This document shows positions 13,598-22,372 of a stretch of DNA of 31,289 nt, in pieces. Position 1 is the first letter of the stretch. Each line of letters starts with the position of its first letter. The notes under the pieces are model-generated. The model saw only the letters and a list, made by a program, of their open reading frames with translations. It was not told the DNA's origin and ran no database searches. The position numbers and the translations under genes are program-made. Source of the stretch: a virus; the IMG/VR virus record IMGVR_UViG_3300031758_000356, positions 1 to 31,289 of that record; one strand, written 5' to 3'.

Positions 13598-16500
13598 ATG
13601 CCGGTCTACGAGGTTCAAGCGCCTGATGGCACGGTCTTGCAGATTGAAGGACCGGAGGGCGCTTCTCAGGAGTCCATCCTGTCATACGCTAAAAATGTAG
13701 CGTACCCGGCCTTCCTTGCCGAAAAGCAAAAGCCCGAGCCCCAGCAATCTGTTCTCCGGCAGGTTGCTGACGTCCCCCTAAAGATTGGTGCGGGCGCAGT
13801 CTCTGGCGTTCGCATGATTGCTGACGCCTTTGGTGCGGGCTCTGCTGTATCAGAAAACCTGAAGGGTGCTGAGGGCTACATCGAGAGCCTTCTCTCCGCA
13901 CAGTCCAAAAAAGATTCCGCCGAGATTGCTCGCATCATGGACGATGCGAAAGACAAGGGCGTCTACGATCAGGTCGTGGCAGCGGTCAACGCGCTGAAGG
14001 TGGCCCCGATTGATCTTGTCGCGCAGGGTCTCGGCACGATGGCCCCGACTATTATCGGTGGTCTTGCTCTTAGGGTTGGCGCGCCCGCAGTCGGCGTTTT
14101 GATGGGTGCTGGCACGATCAAGGGGGCCATCTATGACGAGACCAAGAAGGTCTTGATGGAGAAGGGGGTATCCCCCGGCCTCGCTGACGAAATCGCGCAG
14201 GAAGCGCAGTCGTACGATGGCAAGAACATCGACCAGATTCTTATTGGTGCAGGTCTTGGTGTTGCTGACGCCTTGACAGGAGCCAGCCGTATCCTGACAA
14301 ACGTCGCTAGGCAGGCCGCAGGAAAGGCCGTGGCCGAGGGCGTAGTAAAGGAGATCGGCAGAAACCTCCCGTCTCGACTTGTACGTGGTGCGGCGGGAGA
14401 AGCTCCGCTCGAAGCTCTGCAAGGCGGTCAAGAACAGCTGGCACAAAACCTCGCTATTCAGCGCGAGGGGTTTGAGCGTCCTACCTTCCAAGGTGTCGCC
14501 GGTCAGGCGGCGCTGGAAGGGTTGGTTGGCGGCATCACGGGCGGCGCAGCGCGCGGAGCCTTTGGCCGTCGCCCCGGAGAGCTTCCCCCTGTGCTTCCAC
14601 CCGTCAGGCCCGGAGAGGAGCCATCCCCCGCTCCGGCAGTTCCCCCTGCTACTCCGGGTCTGACACCCCCGTCGCCTCCCGGAACCCCTCCCGGCGCCGC
14701 GGCTGCGGCGGGGGCACTTCAGACTCCGGCGTCTATTCAGAATGTCCTGAGCGTCACGGGCGGCGCTGTGCCCGCAACGCTTCAAGGCTCCGTGCAGTTG
14801 GCCCAACAGCCGACGCTCCCGGCCCCCGGACCAACGACCATTCAAATCCCGACGCCTCCGCCGATCTCGGTGCCGGGGACGCTGGGCACTACGCTCGCCC
14901 CGACATCTGTCACGGGCGGGCTTGAGCCGACCATTCGTCCGCTGGAGCCTGTCACCACTCCGCCCGCTCTCCAGCTTCCGACCCTTCCGAGGGATCTCGC
15001 TGGCGCGAAGCCCCGCTTCAGTCGTATTCCGCTGTCATTTGCGAGCGACATCGACAAGGCGTTGTACATAACCGCGCAGCAAACAAAGTCTCCGCGAGAC
15101 GCTGACTACCGCAAGTGGCTCACGAGCCTCGGCTACAATCAGTCGGACATTACGCGCCTTGGCAATCAGGTCCGCAACCGTATCAAAAACTTAGTCGGAC
15201 AGGCTCCGGGTGCAGAGGTCGTTCCAATCCCGACCTTTGCGGCGCTTCCGGCTGCCGGTGCTGCCCGTACGCGTGCTGCTGCTCCCCTTCTTGCTGTTCC
15301 TCCGGCGGCTGCTCCGACGCCTGCTCCGGCTCCCACTCCCGCCGTCTCGCCTCTTGCTGCGGCACTTACTCCTGTCCCAGCGCCAGCGGTGGCTCCCCCT
15401 GCGCCCGCAGCCGCTCCCGCTCCGACACCTTCCCGTGCACTTGCTCTGGCGTTTCAGAGGACGCCGGAGCAGCATCGCTTCAAGTTTGTGAAGACGGGCG
15501 TGCAGTCCATCCCCGAGATCGAGACGGCCCCGCTAATTGTCGAGCTTTCGTCTGTCATCTCTTCCGAGGTGCCGGGTTACGACCCGGCATTGCAGCCGCG
15601 TGACAGAACGAGGACTGGATCGGATATTCAGATTGCCGACATCATCTCGAAGTTTGATCCCCAACTTCTGACCTTTGACCTTAGCACCAAGCGTGGTGCG
15701 CCCATCGTCAATGAGAACATGAATGTTGAGAGCGGCAACGGGCGCATCATGGCCCTGCGTCGCATCTACGAATCACAGCCTGCTCTGGCGGAAGCCTACA
15801 AGGCCGAACTTACCCGCCTTGGGTTTGACATTTCAGGCATGAGCAATCCCGTTCTCATTCAACGTCGCGGGACGCCCCTCACGCCGGAGGAGACGCAAGC
15901 GTACGTCGGAGCTGCGAACACGCCCGACGTTATGCAGATGAGCGCGGCTGAACTGGCGAAAGAGGACGCCAAGAAGATCACTGTCGAGATGCTCGACCGC
16001 ATCCCAGAGGGTCGTGACTACACCTCCCAACGGTTCGTTGTTGATTTTCTGCGGAAACTCCCGGCGAACGAGCTTAACACCATGCTTAATGCAAAGGGTG
16101 AGTTAAGCCCGGACGGCGAGCGCCGCATCCGAAACGCCGTATTTGCAAAGGCTTTTGGTGACTCGCAGGCTATTGCGCGCATTGCGGAGTCCACCGACGA
16201 CAACATCCGGTCGATCTCGAACGCCCTGATCGACAACCTCGTCAACTTCGCGAAGCTGCGTCTGTCCATCGAGAATGGTCGGACCGACCCCGGTTTCTCA
16301 ACCGACCCGCTCATCGACGCCATCAACCGCATCTCTCAGATGCGTAACACCGGCACGACGCTCGAAAACTATCTGTCGCAAGTGGATGCCTTTAATCCCA
16401 TTCCGCCGATGACAGAGAAGTTCATGCGCCTCTTCTACAGCGAGAGGGCGCGGGCGCTTGGTCGGGCGAAGATCTCTGACGGTCTTGGCTTCTATGCACG

Positions 16501-19500
16501 TGAAGCTTTGAAGGTCACTCCTCCGGATGAAGGTCTTGGTCTCGGTCTGGGCCTTCCCGAAATCACGCCGATGAGTCTGATCGACGCGGCGATCAAGCGC
16601 GCACAAGGCGTGGTCGAAGGTCAGGGGACCATGGTCCTTCAACCTCCGGCTCCGGCGCAAGCTCCGATCCCGACCCCGGCATCTCCGCCTGTCACGGTGG
16701 AACCTGTCACCACAAATGTGGTTACGCCCGCGGCAGCGCCTCTCGCCATCACTGTCACAAGCCGGAAGCGCATCAACCTCGGACCTGTTGAGGGGACGAT
16801 CACGCGCATCACATTCTCTGACGGCACGGCTGTCGATATTCAGCGCATGGATAGCGCAAGCACGATGGGTCTGCCGGGATGGCATGACATTAACAAGAGT
16901 GTGACAGGAAACTCCTACCTTGGTGACACCGAGAAGGACGCAATCGCACGTCTGCTCGAACAGAAGAACGCGCAGAAGTTTGTGCCGAAGGCTGCTCCTG
17001 TGGGCGTGCTTCCCACACCGGAGCCCACGGACCTTGGACCTTCGAACAAGCCGGTTATCGTCGGTGATGTGCCGCAGTCTGTGAAGGACAGCACAAGGAT
17101 TACATATCTCGGCGGGGCGAAAGAGTTCTTCGATAGAGAACTCCCCGGCATTGACGGGGTTATTCTGGAAACGGCTTACCGCCTGTATCCGGGGACGGAT
17201 ATTAGTTTTGGGTTAGAGGGCATAACTGGTTACGGAAACGCACGGGTATCTGGCGGCGAAGGCAGAAGAGTCGTCATACGTGTCAGCCCCTCAAACCTGA
17301 AGATGACCTTCGGCAAGGCTGGTGGAGACTACCGGACCAAAATACTGCACACTGTGTTCCACGAAATGTCTCATCCGATTGAGTATTTCTGGATCAACAA
17401 CGCTCCTCGTGACACGCAGATTGCAATTCTTGAGCAGTTCAAAAAAGAACGCAGTGGAACTGCGGCACAGAGGGCTGGTCTTATACGCTATGTCCTAGAG
17501 CAGCAGTCTGACCGTAGCGATCTCGACACGTTCAAGCAGAGGCTATTAAAGACTTTTGGTCTTACGGAGCAAGAGTTCAATAAGCTTCTTGGGACAAAGC
17601 GCGACGTTGGTGCTGGGTCCACGGACATTTATCGTGAGGGTCTTAGCACCAAGTACTACAGGAGCTACTCCGAGTGGGTGGCTGAGAAGGGCGCGCAATG
17701 GCTATCGAAGGAGCTTGAAGGCAGGCTCCCGAAGAATGTTTTCGAGAAGTTCCAAAAGGAAATCCTCGGCAAGCTTCGCACGATCTATGAGACGGTGGCT
17801 AGAGTTCTTGGTATCCCGACAAGCACGGGAGCTTTTGAGAAGCTTTTGTCCGATGTTTGGGGGACCAAGACAGTTACTCCGCGTGGGTTAGTTGATGGGG
17901 TCGTCTCTAAAAGGGAAAAGACAGACCGTATCTCCGATGCGGGGATGGTCGCTTACGAAGAAACAGTTGATGGGAACAACGGCCCGCTGAACAGGCTTCC
18001 GGGCGCTGACACCGCACGCCTGAACTCCGAGAGATTTACGAAGCTAACCAACAAGGTCCGCGAGTTCTTCGACCCCCGCTTCACCATTGACAGCTACCCG
18101 ATCCTGTCGGAGTTCCGAAACCTGCTGTTCGGCAAGATCGGGATGTCTACGCAGCGCGCCCGCGATCTTTCCAACACGATCTCGAACGGTACGCCGGAGG
18201 TCCAGACTCAGGTCTATAATTACCTGACGACGCGAGATGCTAACCCGAGCATGATTGCGGACGAGAAGATCCGCGCAGCTGCCGTTCAGGTGAAACAGGA
18301 GATCAACCGCACCGCACAGGAGATGGTTGATAAAGGTCTTCTGTCACAGGAAAGCATGGACAAGTACTACGACAGATACCTGCCTCGTATGTACCTGTAC
18401 TACGAAGCCACTGGTCGCGGCATCAAGAGCCCGAACATGGGCATCAGCGCGCGTGAGTATCTGAAGCTTCGTGATGAGCAGCTTTCTGAGGAAGAACGCA
18501 AGCTGCTTGGCGAAATCAAAAACCCTGCCTTCCTGTCCTACGTCGCCCTGTCTCGTCCCCAAAAGGACTTGGCGATGATGGAGTACTTCCAGCAGGTCAG
18601 GGATCAAACGGGCGTCAACTGGATTGCGCCAAACTCCCTCGTCGAGTTCAACGGCGAGATGGTGACGCCTTACTGGCTTATGTCAGAGGCGAACATCATG
18701 GATGAGATCGCCACGCTGACAGAGCAGACTGACCCGGAAGCCGCGAAGATGATGCGTGATCGCGCCGACGAGATGCGTCGTGTTGCGGCTCCGGCGATCT
18801 CCCGCGAGCAGGCCATCCAGATCCCGGAAACGTACCGGCGTCTTCCTGACAGCCCGCGTTATGGCGCGCTTCGTGGGGCCATCATTCAGAAAGGCATCTA
18901 CGACGACATCGTTGGGACAATGGTGGCTATTCCGATCAGCGATAAGCCGTTCGTCCAAGCCCTCCTTGGCGACGAGCAGAGTTTGGTCGTAAAAGCGAAC
19001 CAGATATGGAAGATGTCGAAGATCACGTTGAACGTGCCTTCGCAAATCCGTAACGCCATCTCCAACGCCATCGCCATGAACGTGTTTGGCGGTATCCCGC
19101 TGCACCGCATCGCCCCCCTTCTCGCCCGCGCGTCCAAGGAAGTCTCGCAAGACGGACAGTACTGGCAGGAGGCGCAGAAGTACGGCATCACTGGCGGCAC
19201 CATGTCGGCTGCGGAAATGATTAAGATCCGCACGGAACTGGAACAGTATCTCCGTAAGGGTGGTGGGGACGGTATCTTCGGAGCGTTCGCTGCTGCGCGT
19301 ATCGCGGCAGGCAAGGCAATCGGTGCAGCGTCTGACACGTATCAGGCCGTCGAAGTCCGCTTCAAGATGGCGATGTTTATCCACGGTCGTGAGAAGGGCC
19401 TGACCCCCTCGCAGGCCGTCGATGCGGCGAACGACGCGCTGTTTGACTACACGCTTGTGAACCCGAACATTCGCTGGCTGCGTAATTCACCTATTGGCCT

Positions 19501-20380
19501 GCCGTTTGTCACCTACTATTACAAGGCGCTGCCGAAGCTGATCGAGACGGCGTACAAGCATCCGATGCGATTTGCTCCGTACGTCGCCCTGATGTACGCC
19601 ATCCCGCAGATGACGATGCTTGCCCTCGACATTGACGATGATGACTACGAGTCGCTTCGCAAGTCCCTGCCGGAGTACATCCGTAACAAGGGCTCGCTGT
19701 TCATCCTTCCCTACAAGGATGAGAATGGTCGCTGGCAGTACATCGACACCAGCTACTTCTTCCCGTGGGCCGCGTTCACCGATCCGATTGTTCAGGCGAT
19801 CTATCGTCAGGACCCTGCGGGTGGGCTGAAGGAAGCCGCCAAGCTCATCACGCCCTCTGGTCCCGTTGTTACGGCGCTCGCGGGTATCACCACGGGCCGC
19901 GATCCTTTCACTGACAAGGAGATCGTCGATCCGAGGCAGACGCCCCAGAACAAGGCGCTCGCTCTCGTGTCGTACGTCTGGAACCAAGCCATGCCGTCGA
20001 TGCTGGCGATTGATATGGTCAACCCGCAGAACGCATCGGGCGCTATCCCGCGCCTGTATAACGACGCGTTTGGCTCGGGAACGGGTCTCGACAAACGCGG
20101 CCAGCCGAAGCCGGAGTTTCTTGCTGACGCGGCTCGCCTGTTCGGCGCAAACATCAGCCCGCTCGAACCCGCAACAGCGCGCGCCCTAAACATCAACCAT
20201 CAGCTTGCAAAGATCCGCGCGTCCGAGAGCCTCCGCTCGCAGGTCGCCAAGGACCAGAGCCTCACGCCCGCAGCGCGCCAGCGTGAGATCGCAAGCCTGA
20301 ACGAGAAAATCCGCGAGGACTACAAGAAGCTGCAAGAGTACGCGACCGAGACAAGCCGAGCTACAGCTTTGAAGAAGTAA
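13598..20380 (+). CDS. Giant polyvalent protein (ParB/DdrB-like and metallopeptidase-like domains)
   Basis: This 2260-residue protein starts at ATG 13598. Residues 1-45 form the small VYEVQAPDGTVLQIEGPEG module seen at the start of phage internal proteins. Residues 135-330 are helical and partly hydrophobic. Pro/Ala-rich linkers lie at about 325-470 and 550-620. Residues ~625-960 resemble the DdrB-like ParB domain of phage polyvalent proteins, including ESGNGR (G713-R716). Residues ~1180-1440 hold an HExxH motif (H1255-E1256, H1259 in HEMSHPIEYF) with candidate third ligand E1359 or E1363. The C-terminal ~780 residues resemble large polyvalent-protein-associated helical domains (LPD38-like). 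Such proteins are injected with phage DNA to act on host defences or proteins; that role is inferred. Confidence 0.75.
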   Translation: MPVYEVQAPDGTVLQIEGPEGASQESILSYAKNVAYPAFLAEKQKPEPQQSVLRQVADVPLKIGAGAVSGVRMIADAFGAGSAVSENLKGAEGYIESLLSAQSKKDSAEIARIMDDAKDKGVYDQVVAAVNALKVAPIDLVAQGLGTMAPTIIGGLALRVGAPAVGVLMGAGTIKGAIYDETKKVLMEKGVSPGLADEIAQEAQSYDGKNIDQILIGAGLGVADALTGASRILTNVARQAAGKAVAEGVVKEIGRNLPSRLVRGAAGEAPLEALQGGQEQLAQNLAIQREGFERPTFQGVAGQAALEGLVGGITGGAARGAFGRRPGELPPVLPPVRPGEEPSPAPAVPPATPGLTPPSPPGTPPGAAAAAGALQTPASIQNVLSVTGGAVPATLQGSVQLAQQPTLPAPGPTTIQIPTPPPISVPGTLGTTLAPTSVTGGLEPTIRPLEPVTTPPALQLPTLPRDLAGAKPRFSRIPLSFASDIDKALYITAQQTKSPRDADYRKWLTSLGYNQSDITRLGNQVRNRIKNLVGQAPGAEVVPIPTFAALPAAGAARTRAAAPLLAVPPAAAPTPAPAPTPAVSPLAAALTPVPAPAVAPPAPAAAPAPTPSRALALAFQRTPEQHRFKFVKTGVQSIPEIETAPLIVELSSVISSEVPGYDPALQPRDRTRTGSDIQIADIISKFDPQLLTFDLSTKRGAPIVNENMNVESGNGRIMALRRIYESQPALAEAYKAELTRLGFDISGMSNPVLIQRRGTPLTPEETQAYVGAANTPDVMQMSAAELAKEDAKKITVEMLDRIPEGRDYTSQRFVVDFLRKLPANELNTMLNAKGELSPDGERRIRNAVFAKAFGDSQAIARIAESTDDNIRSISNALIDNLVNFAKLRLSIENGRTDPGFSTDPLIDAINRISQMRNTGTTLENYLSQVDAFNPIPPMTEKFMRLFYSERARALGRAKISDGLGFYAREALKVTPPDEGLGLGLGLPEITPMSLIDAAIKRAQGVVEGQGTMVLQPPAPAQAPIPTPASPPVTVEPVTTNVVTPAAAPLAITVTSRKRINLGPVEGTITRITFSDGTAVDIQRMDSASTMGLPGWHDINKSVTGNSYLGDTEKDAIARLLEQKNAQKFVPKAAPVGVLPTPEPTDLGPSNKPVIVGDVPQSVKDSTRITYLGGAKEFFDRELPGIDGVILETAYRLYPGTDISFGLEGITGYGNARVSGGEGRRVVIRVSPSNLKMTFGKAGGDYRTKILHTVFHEMSHPIEYFWINNAPRDTQIAILEQFKKERSGTAAQRAGLIRYVLEQQSDRSDLDTFKQRLLKTFGLTEQEFNKLLGTKRDVGAGSTDIYREGLSTKYYRSYSEWVAEKGAQWLSKELEGRLPKNVFEKFQKEILGKLRTIYETVARVLGIPTSTGAFEKLLSDVWGTKTVTPRGLVDGVVSKREKTDRISDAGMVAYEETVDGNNGPLNRLPGADTARLNSERFTKLTNKVREFFDPRFTIDSYPILSEFRNLLFGKIGMSTQRARDLSNTISNGTPEVQTQVYNYLTTRDANPSMIADEKIRAAAVQVKQEINRTAQEMVDKGLLSQESMDKYYDRYLPRMYLYYEATGRGIKSPNMGISAREYLKLRDEQLSEEERKLLGEIKNPAFLSYVALSRPQKDLAMMEYFQQVRDQTGVNWIAPNSLVEFNGEMVTPYWLMSEANIMDEIATLTEQTDPEAAKMMRDRADEMRRVAAPAISREQAIQIPETYRRLPDSPRYGALRGAIIQKGIYDDIVGTMVAIPISDKPFVQALLGDEQSLVVKANQIWKMSKITLNVPSQIRNAISNAIAMNVFGGIPLHRIAPLLARASKEVSQDGQYWQEAQKYGITGGTMSAAEMIKIRTELEQYLRKGGGDGIFGAFAAARIAAGKAIGAASDTYQAVEVRFKMAMFIHGREKGLTPSQAVDAANDALFDYTLVNPNIRWLRNSPIGLPFVTYYYKALPKLIETAYKHPMRFAPYVALMYAIPQMTMLALDIDDDDYESLRKSLPEYIRNKGSLFILPYKDENGRWQYIDTSYFFPWAAFTDPIVQAIYRQDPAGGLKEAAKLITPSGPVVTALAGITTGRDPFTDKEIVDPRQTPQNKALALVSYVWNQAMPSMLAIDMVNPQNASGAIPRLYNDAFGSGTGLDKRGQPKPEFLADAARLFGANISPLEPATARALNINHQLAKIRASESLRSQVAKDQSLTPAARQREIASLNEKIREDYKKLQEYATETSRATALKK

Positions 20381-20429
20381 GGGTTGTCAGAAGTTCGGAA
20401 AGCAAGGCTTTCTGGGTTTCTGACAATCC
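20381..20429. terminator. Strong hairpin between convergent genes (likely bidirectional terminator)
   Basis: Immediately after the stop codon of the giant gene, a 12-base arm (20381-20392) pairs with 20418-20429 (TTCTGACAATCC) with one wobble, enclosing an inner stem GAAAGC/GCTTTC around an AAG loop (20398-20412). The position between convergent genes fits transcription termination. A partial repeat follows at 20453-20483. Confidence 0.7.
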
Positions 20430-20483
20430 GGGTGCAGTTTGTCGTCATCCTAAAAAGCAAGGCTTTCTGGAAATCTGACAATC
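20398..20483. repeat. Imperfect 31-base direct repeat at the convergent junction
   Basis: Positions 20398-20428 and 20453-20483 match at 27 of 31 bases. Both contain AGCAAGGCTTTCTGG followed by TCTGACAATC. The second copy reaches into the stop codon of the leftward helicase and on the minus strand forms AGAAAGC-CTT-GCTTTTT, a short hairpin with a T-run that can terminate leftward transcription. The duplication may have produced one terminator for each direction. Confidence 0.75.
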
Positions 20484-21936
20484 AGATCAGCCACTCTTTG
20501 TACCCCTCCGAAAGCACCTCGCTCGCGATGTTGATCTTGTCGCGCAGCGCCTTCAGAACCTTCTCCTCGACCGTGTTCTCCGTAACGAGGTCGATGTAGG
20601 TCACGTTGTTCTTCTGCCCGATCCGGTGAGCGCGGTCCTCGGACTGGATGCGGACCTCCAGATCGAAGCTGTTCGAGTAGTAGATGACCGTCGAGGCTTC
20701 TGTCAGGGTCAAGCCGTACCCGCCAGTCCGAGACTGTCCGACAAAGAACCGCAACGGATGATCCGGGTCTTGGAAGCTCAAGACGATGGTCTGTCGAACG
20801 TCGGGGTGGGTGCTGCCCGCATACACAGCCACGGACTCCTGACCGTACCGTTCAGCTATCGCTTTCTCGATGGCCTTCAAATCTTCGACGAAGACGCCCC
20901 AGATGATGACCTTTCCTGTCACCTCCTCCAAGACTTCCATGAGTTCTGACAGCTTGTTCGTTGACAGCCTCTCAATCTGTCCGTCGTCCGATCTGACAAA
21001 CCCGGAGCAAATCTGCTGAAGCCGAAGCATCTGTGTCAGAACATTCTGAGCTGTCACGAGACCCCCATCCTTTTCCAGAAGGGTGACAGCGTTATCCTTC
21101 ATCTGCTTGTACGCGACAGCCTGCTCGTCCGTAAGCTCGACATTACGACGGATGTAGAGCTTATCGGGAAGATCAAGGCAGTCCTTCTTCAGAATGCGGT
21201 ACGAAAAGGCGTCAAGCTTCGAGGAAAGCTCGTCGAGGTTCTGGTATCCGACGACCTGATTGAAGCTGTGCGATCCAAGGGTGCGGCGCACGATCCTCGC
21301 GTACCGGCCCTGAAAAGAGTAGAACGATCCGTGCCCCAACATGAATGGCCCGAGGAACGCGCACTGACTATATAGGTCCATAGGAGACTGGGTGATCGGA
21401 GAGCCGGTCATCACGCGACGGTACGCGGCCCTCGATCCAATGTTAATGATGTTCTTCGTTCGCTTCGCTTTCGGGTTCTTGATCGTGGTGCTTTCGTCCA
21501 CCGCCACCAGAGCCCGATGGCTTGAGACAAACTCCAAAGCGTAGTTGGTTCCTTTCACCGTGGACAGAGCCTCGATGTTCATCACCATTATTTTTAACCG
21601 CCAGTCATCTTTAAAAGCACTGTGTAAGTGATCGAGAACTTTTTTACTGTTTGAAGGAGACCACGCAAAAATGTCAGTCTCTTTAAGAACATTATCCGGA
21701 AGGTGCTTGAGAAGCTCCGTCTTCTCCCAGTTCTTGTAGACGCCCTTGGGCGCAACGATCATCGCAGCCGTGATCTTGCCCTCAAGAAACAGCGCGCCAA
21801 TCGTGTCGATCAGGATCTTCGACTTGCCTGTCCCCATTTCACAGAACAGAGCGTACTCACCGCGATCCCATGAACGATCTAAAGCCTCTTGCTGATGAGC
21901 GAACGGTTCCATTCTTGACTGATAGTTCATAACCAT
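20482..21936 (-). CDS. SNF2-family (SF2) DNA helicase/translocase
   Basis: I place the start at ATG 21936 (484 residues, MVMNYQSRM...) because GAGGAGGT lies four bases upstream; a start ten codons further up would include this site. Motifs are complete: Q-motif region FAHQQEAL, Walker A EMGTGKS (33-39), Ia-like IVAPKGVYKNW, DEST box (147-150), TGSPITQSP (motif III), and C-terminal SRTGGYGLTLTEAS and SEDRAHRIGQ (motifs V and VI). The RIGQ ending is characteristic of SNF2 enzymes. Phage members probably remodel protein-DNA complexes or replication and recombination intermediates. It is the only minus-strand gene between the virion and replication blocks, transcribed from its own promoter. Confidence 0.9.
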   Translation of the reverse strand: MVMNYQSRMEPFAHQQEALDRSWDRGEYALFCEMGTGKSKILIDTIGALFLEGKITAAMIVAPKGVYKNWEKTELLKHLPDNVLKETDIFAWSPSNSKKVLDHLHSAFKDDWRLKIMVMNIEALSTVKGTNYALEFVSSHRALVAVDESTTIKNPKAKRTKNIINIGSRAAYRRVMTGSPITQSPMDLYSQCAFLGPFMLGHGSFYSFQGRYARIVRRTLGSHSFNQVVGYQNLDELSSKLDAFSYRILKKDCLDLPDKLYIRRNVELTDEQAVAYKQMKDNAVTLLEKDGGLVTAQNVLTQMLRLQQICSGFVRSDDGQIERLSTNKLSELMEVLEEVTGKVIIWGVFVEDLKAIEKAIAERYGQESVAVYAGSTHPDVRQTIVLSFQDPDHPLRFFVGQSRTGGYGLTLTEASTVIYYSNSFDLEVRIQSEDRAHRIGQKNNVTYIDLVTENTVEEKVLKALRDKINIASEVLSEGYKEWLI

Positions 21937-21940
21937 GATG

Positions 21941-21948
21941 ACCTCCTC
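21941..21948 (-). promoter_or_regulatory. Ribosome binding site of the SNF2 helicase
   Basis: The minus strand reads GAGGAGGT here, a near-perfect Shine-Dalgarno sequence, followed by CATC and ATG at 21936. It fixes the start at 21936 and excludes the longer upstream start and the second ATG at 21930. Confidence 0.8.
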
Positions 21949-21956
21949 GTTGAGCA

Positions 21957-21985
21957 ATACTAACATCCCACAAACTAAATATCAA
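21957..21985 (-). promoter_or_regulatory. Sigma-70-type promoter for the SNF2 helicase
   Basis: On the minus strand TTGATA (21985-21980) and TAGTAT (21962-21957) are separated by 17 bases, matching the consensus at 5 of 6 and 4 of 6 positions. The predicted start near 21950 leaves a short leader with the ribosome binding site. Confidence 0.6.
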
Positions 21986-21990
21986 CACCA

Positions 21991-22019
21991 TTGACGTGGG
22001 CGTTCATAAGTGATAGGGT
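21991..22019 (+). promoter_or_regulatory. Sigma-70-type promoter for the replication operon
   Basis: TTGACG (21991-21996) and TAGGGT (22014-22019) are 17 bases apart. A TG dinucleotide one base before the -10 hexamer makes an extended -10 element. It lies back-to-back with the leftward helicase promoter. The first gene follows at 22044 after GGGAGA. Confidence 0.5.
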
Positions 22020-22043
22020 GATTCGTTAACGGGAGAACTCCGA

Positions 22044-22358
22044 ATGACAGTCTACGTAACCCAAGAACTGAAAGGTCGAGACTTATCCAGCGCACTCAGC
22101 TTTGGGGAACTACAGGTTGTAGTTCCTGCATCCATGGATGTCACTAATAGTAATATGAACGCCATTATCGACCTTGCTTGGACGGTATTGGACGAGTTCG
22201 ACTGCGAGAAAGATTACGTCCTTCTCTCTGGCGATCCGGTGATTATTGCGACGGTGTGCGCCATAGCGGCAGAAGCGATCTCATTTAACCAACACCTACG
22301 GGTTCTGCGCTGGGACAGGCTTGACGAAAAGTACATTCAATTCGACCTGAACTTGTAA
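22044..22358 (+). CDS. Conserved phage hypothetical protein (early operon)
   Basis: This 104-residue protein starts at ATG 22044, seven bases after GGGAGA (22031-22036). I recognise it as a small protein common at the start of phage replication operons: MTVYVTQELKGRDL, then FGELQVVVPA, then DYVLLSGDPVIIATVCAIAA, and VLRWDRLDEKYIQFDL at the end. No biochemical function is established to my knowledge. The predicted fold is alpha/beta and soluble. As first gene after the promoter it is probably made early. It is followed after 14 bases by the next gene. Confidence 0.7.
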   Translation: MTVYVTQELKGRDLSSALSFGELQVVVPASMDVTNSNMNAIIDLAWTVLDEFDCEKDYVLLSGDPVIIATVCAIAAEAISFNQHLRVLRWDRLDEKYIQFDLNL

Positions 22359-22372
22359 GAAAGGACTACAAG

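Noticed and set aside
13850-14845. 331-codon minus-strand frame inside the giant gene
   Set aside because: Arg/Ser/Gly-rich composition and full overlap with the polyvalent protein indicate a non-coding shadow.
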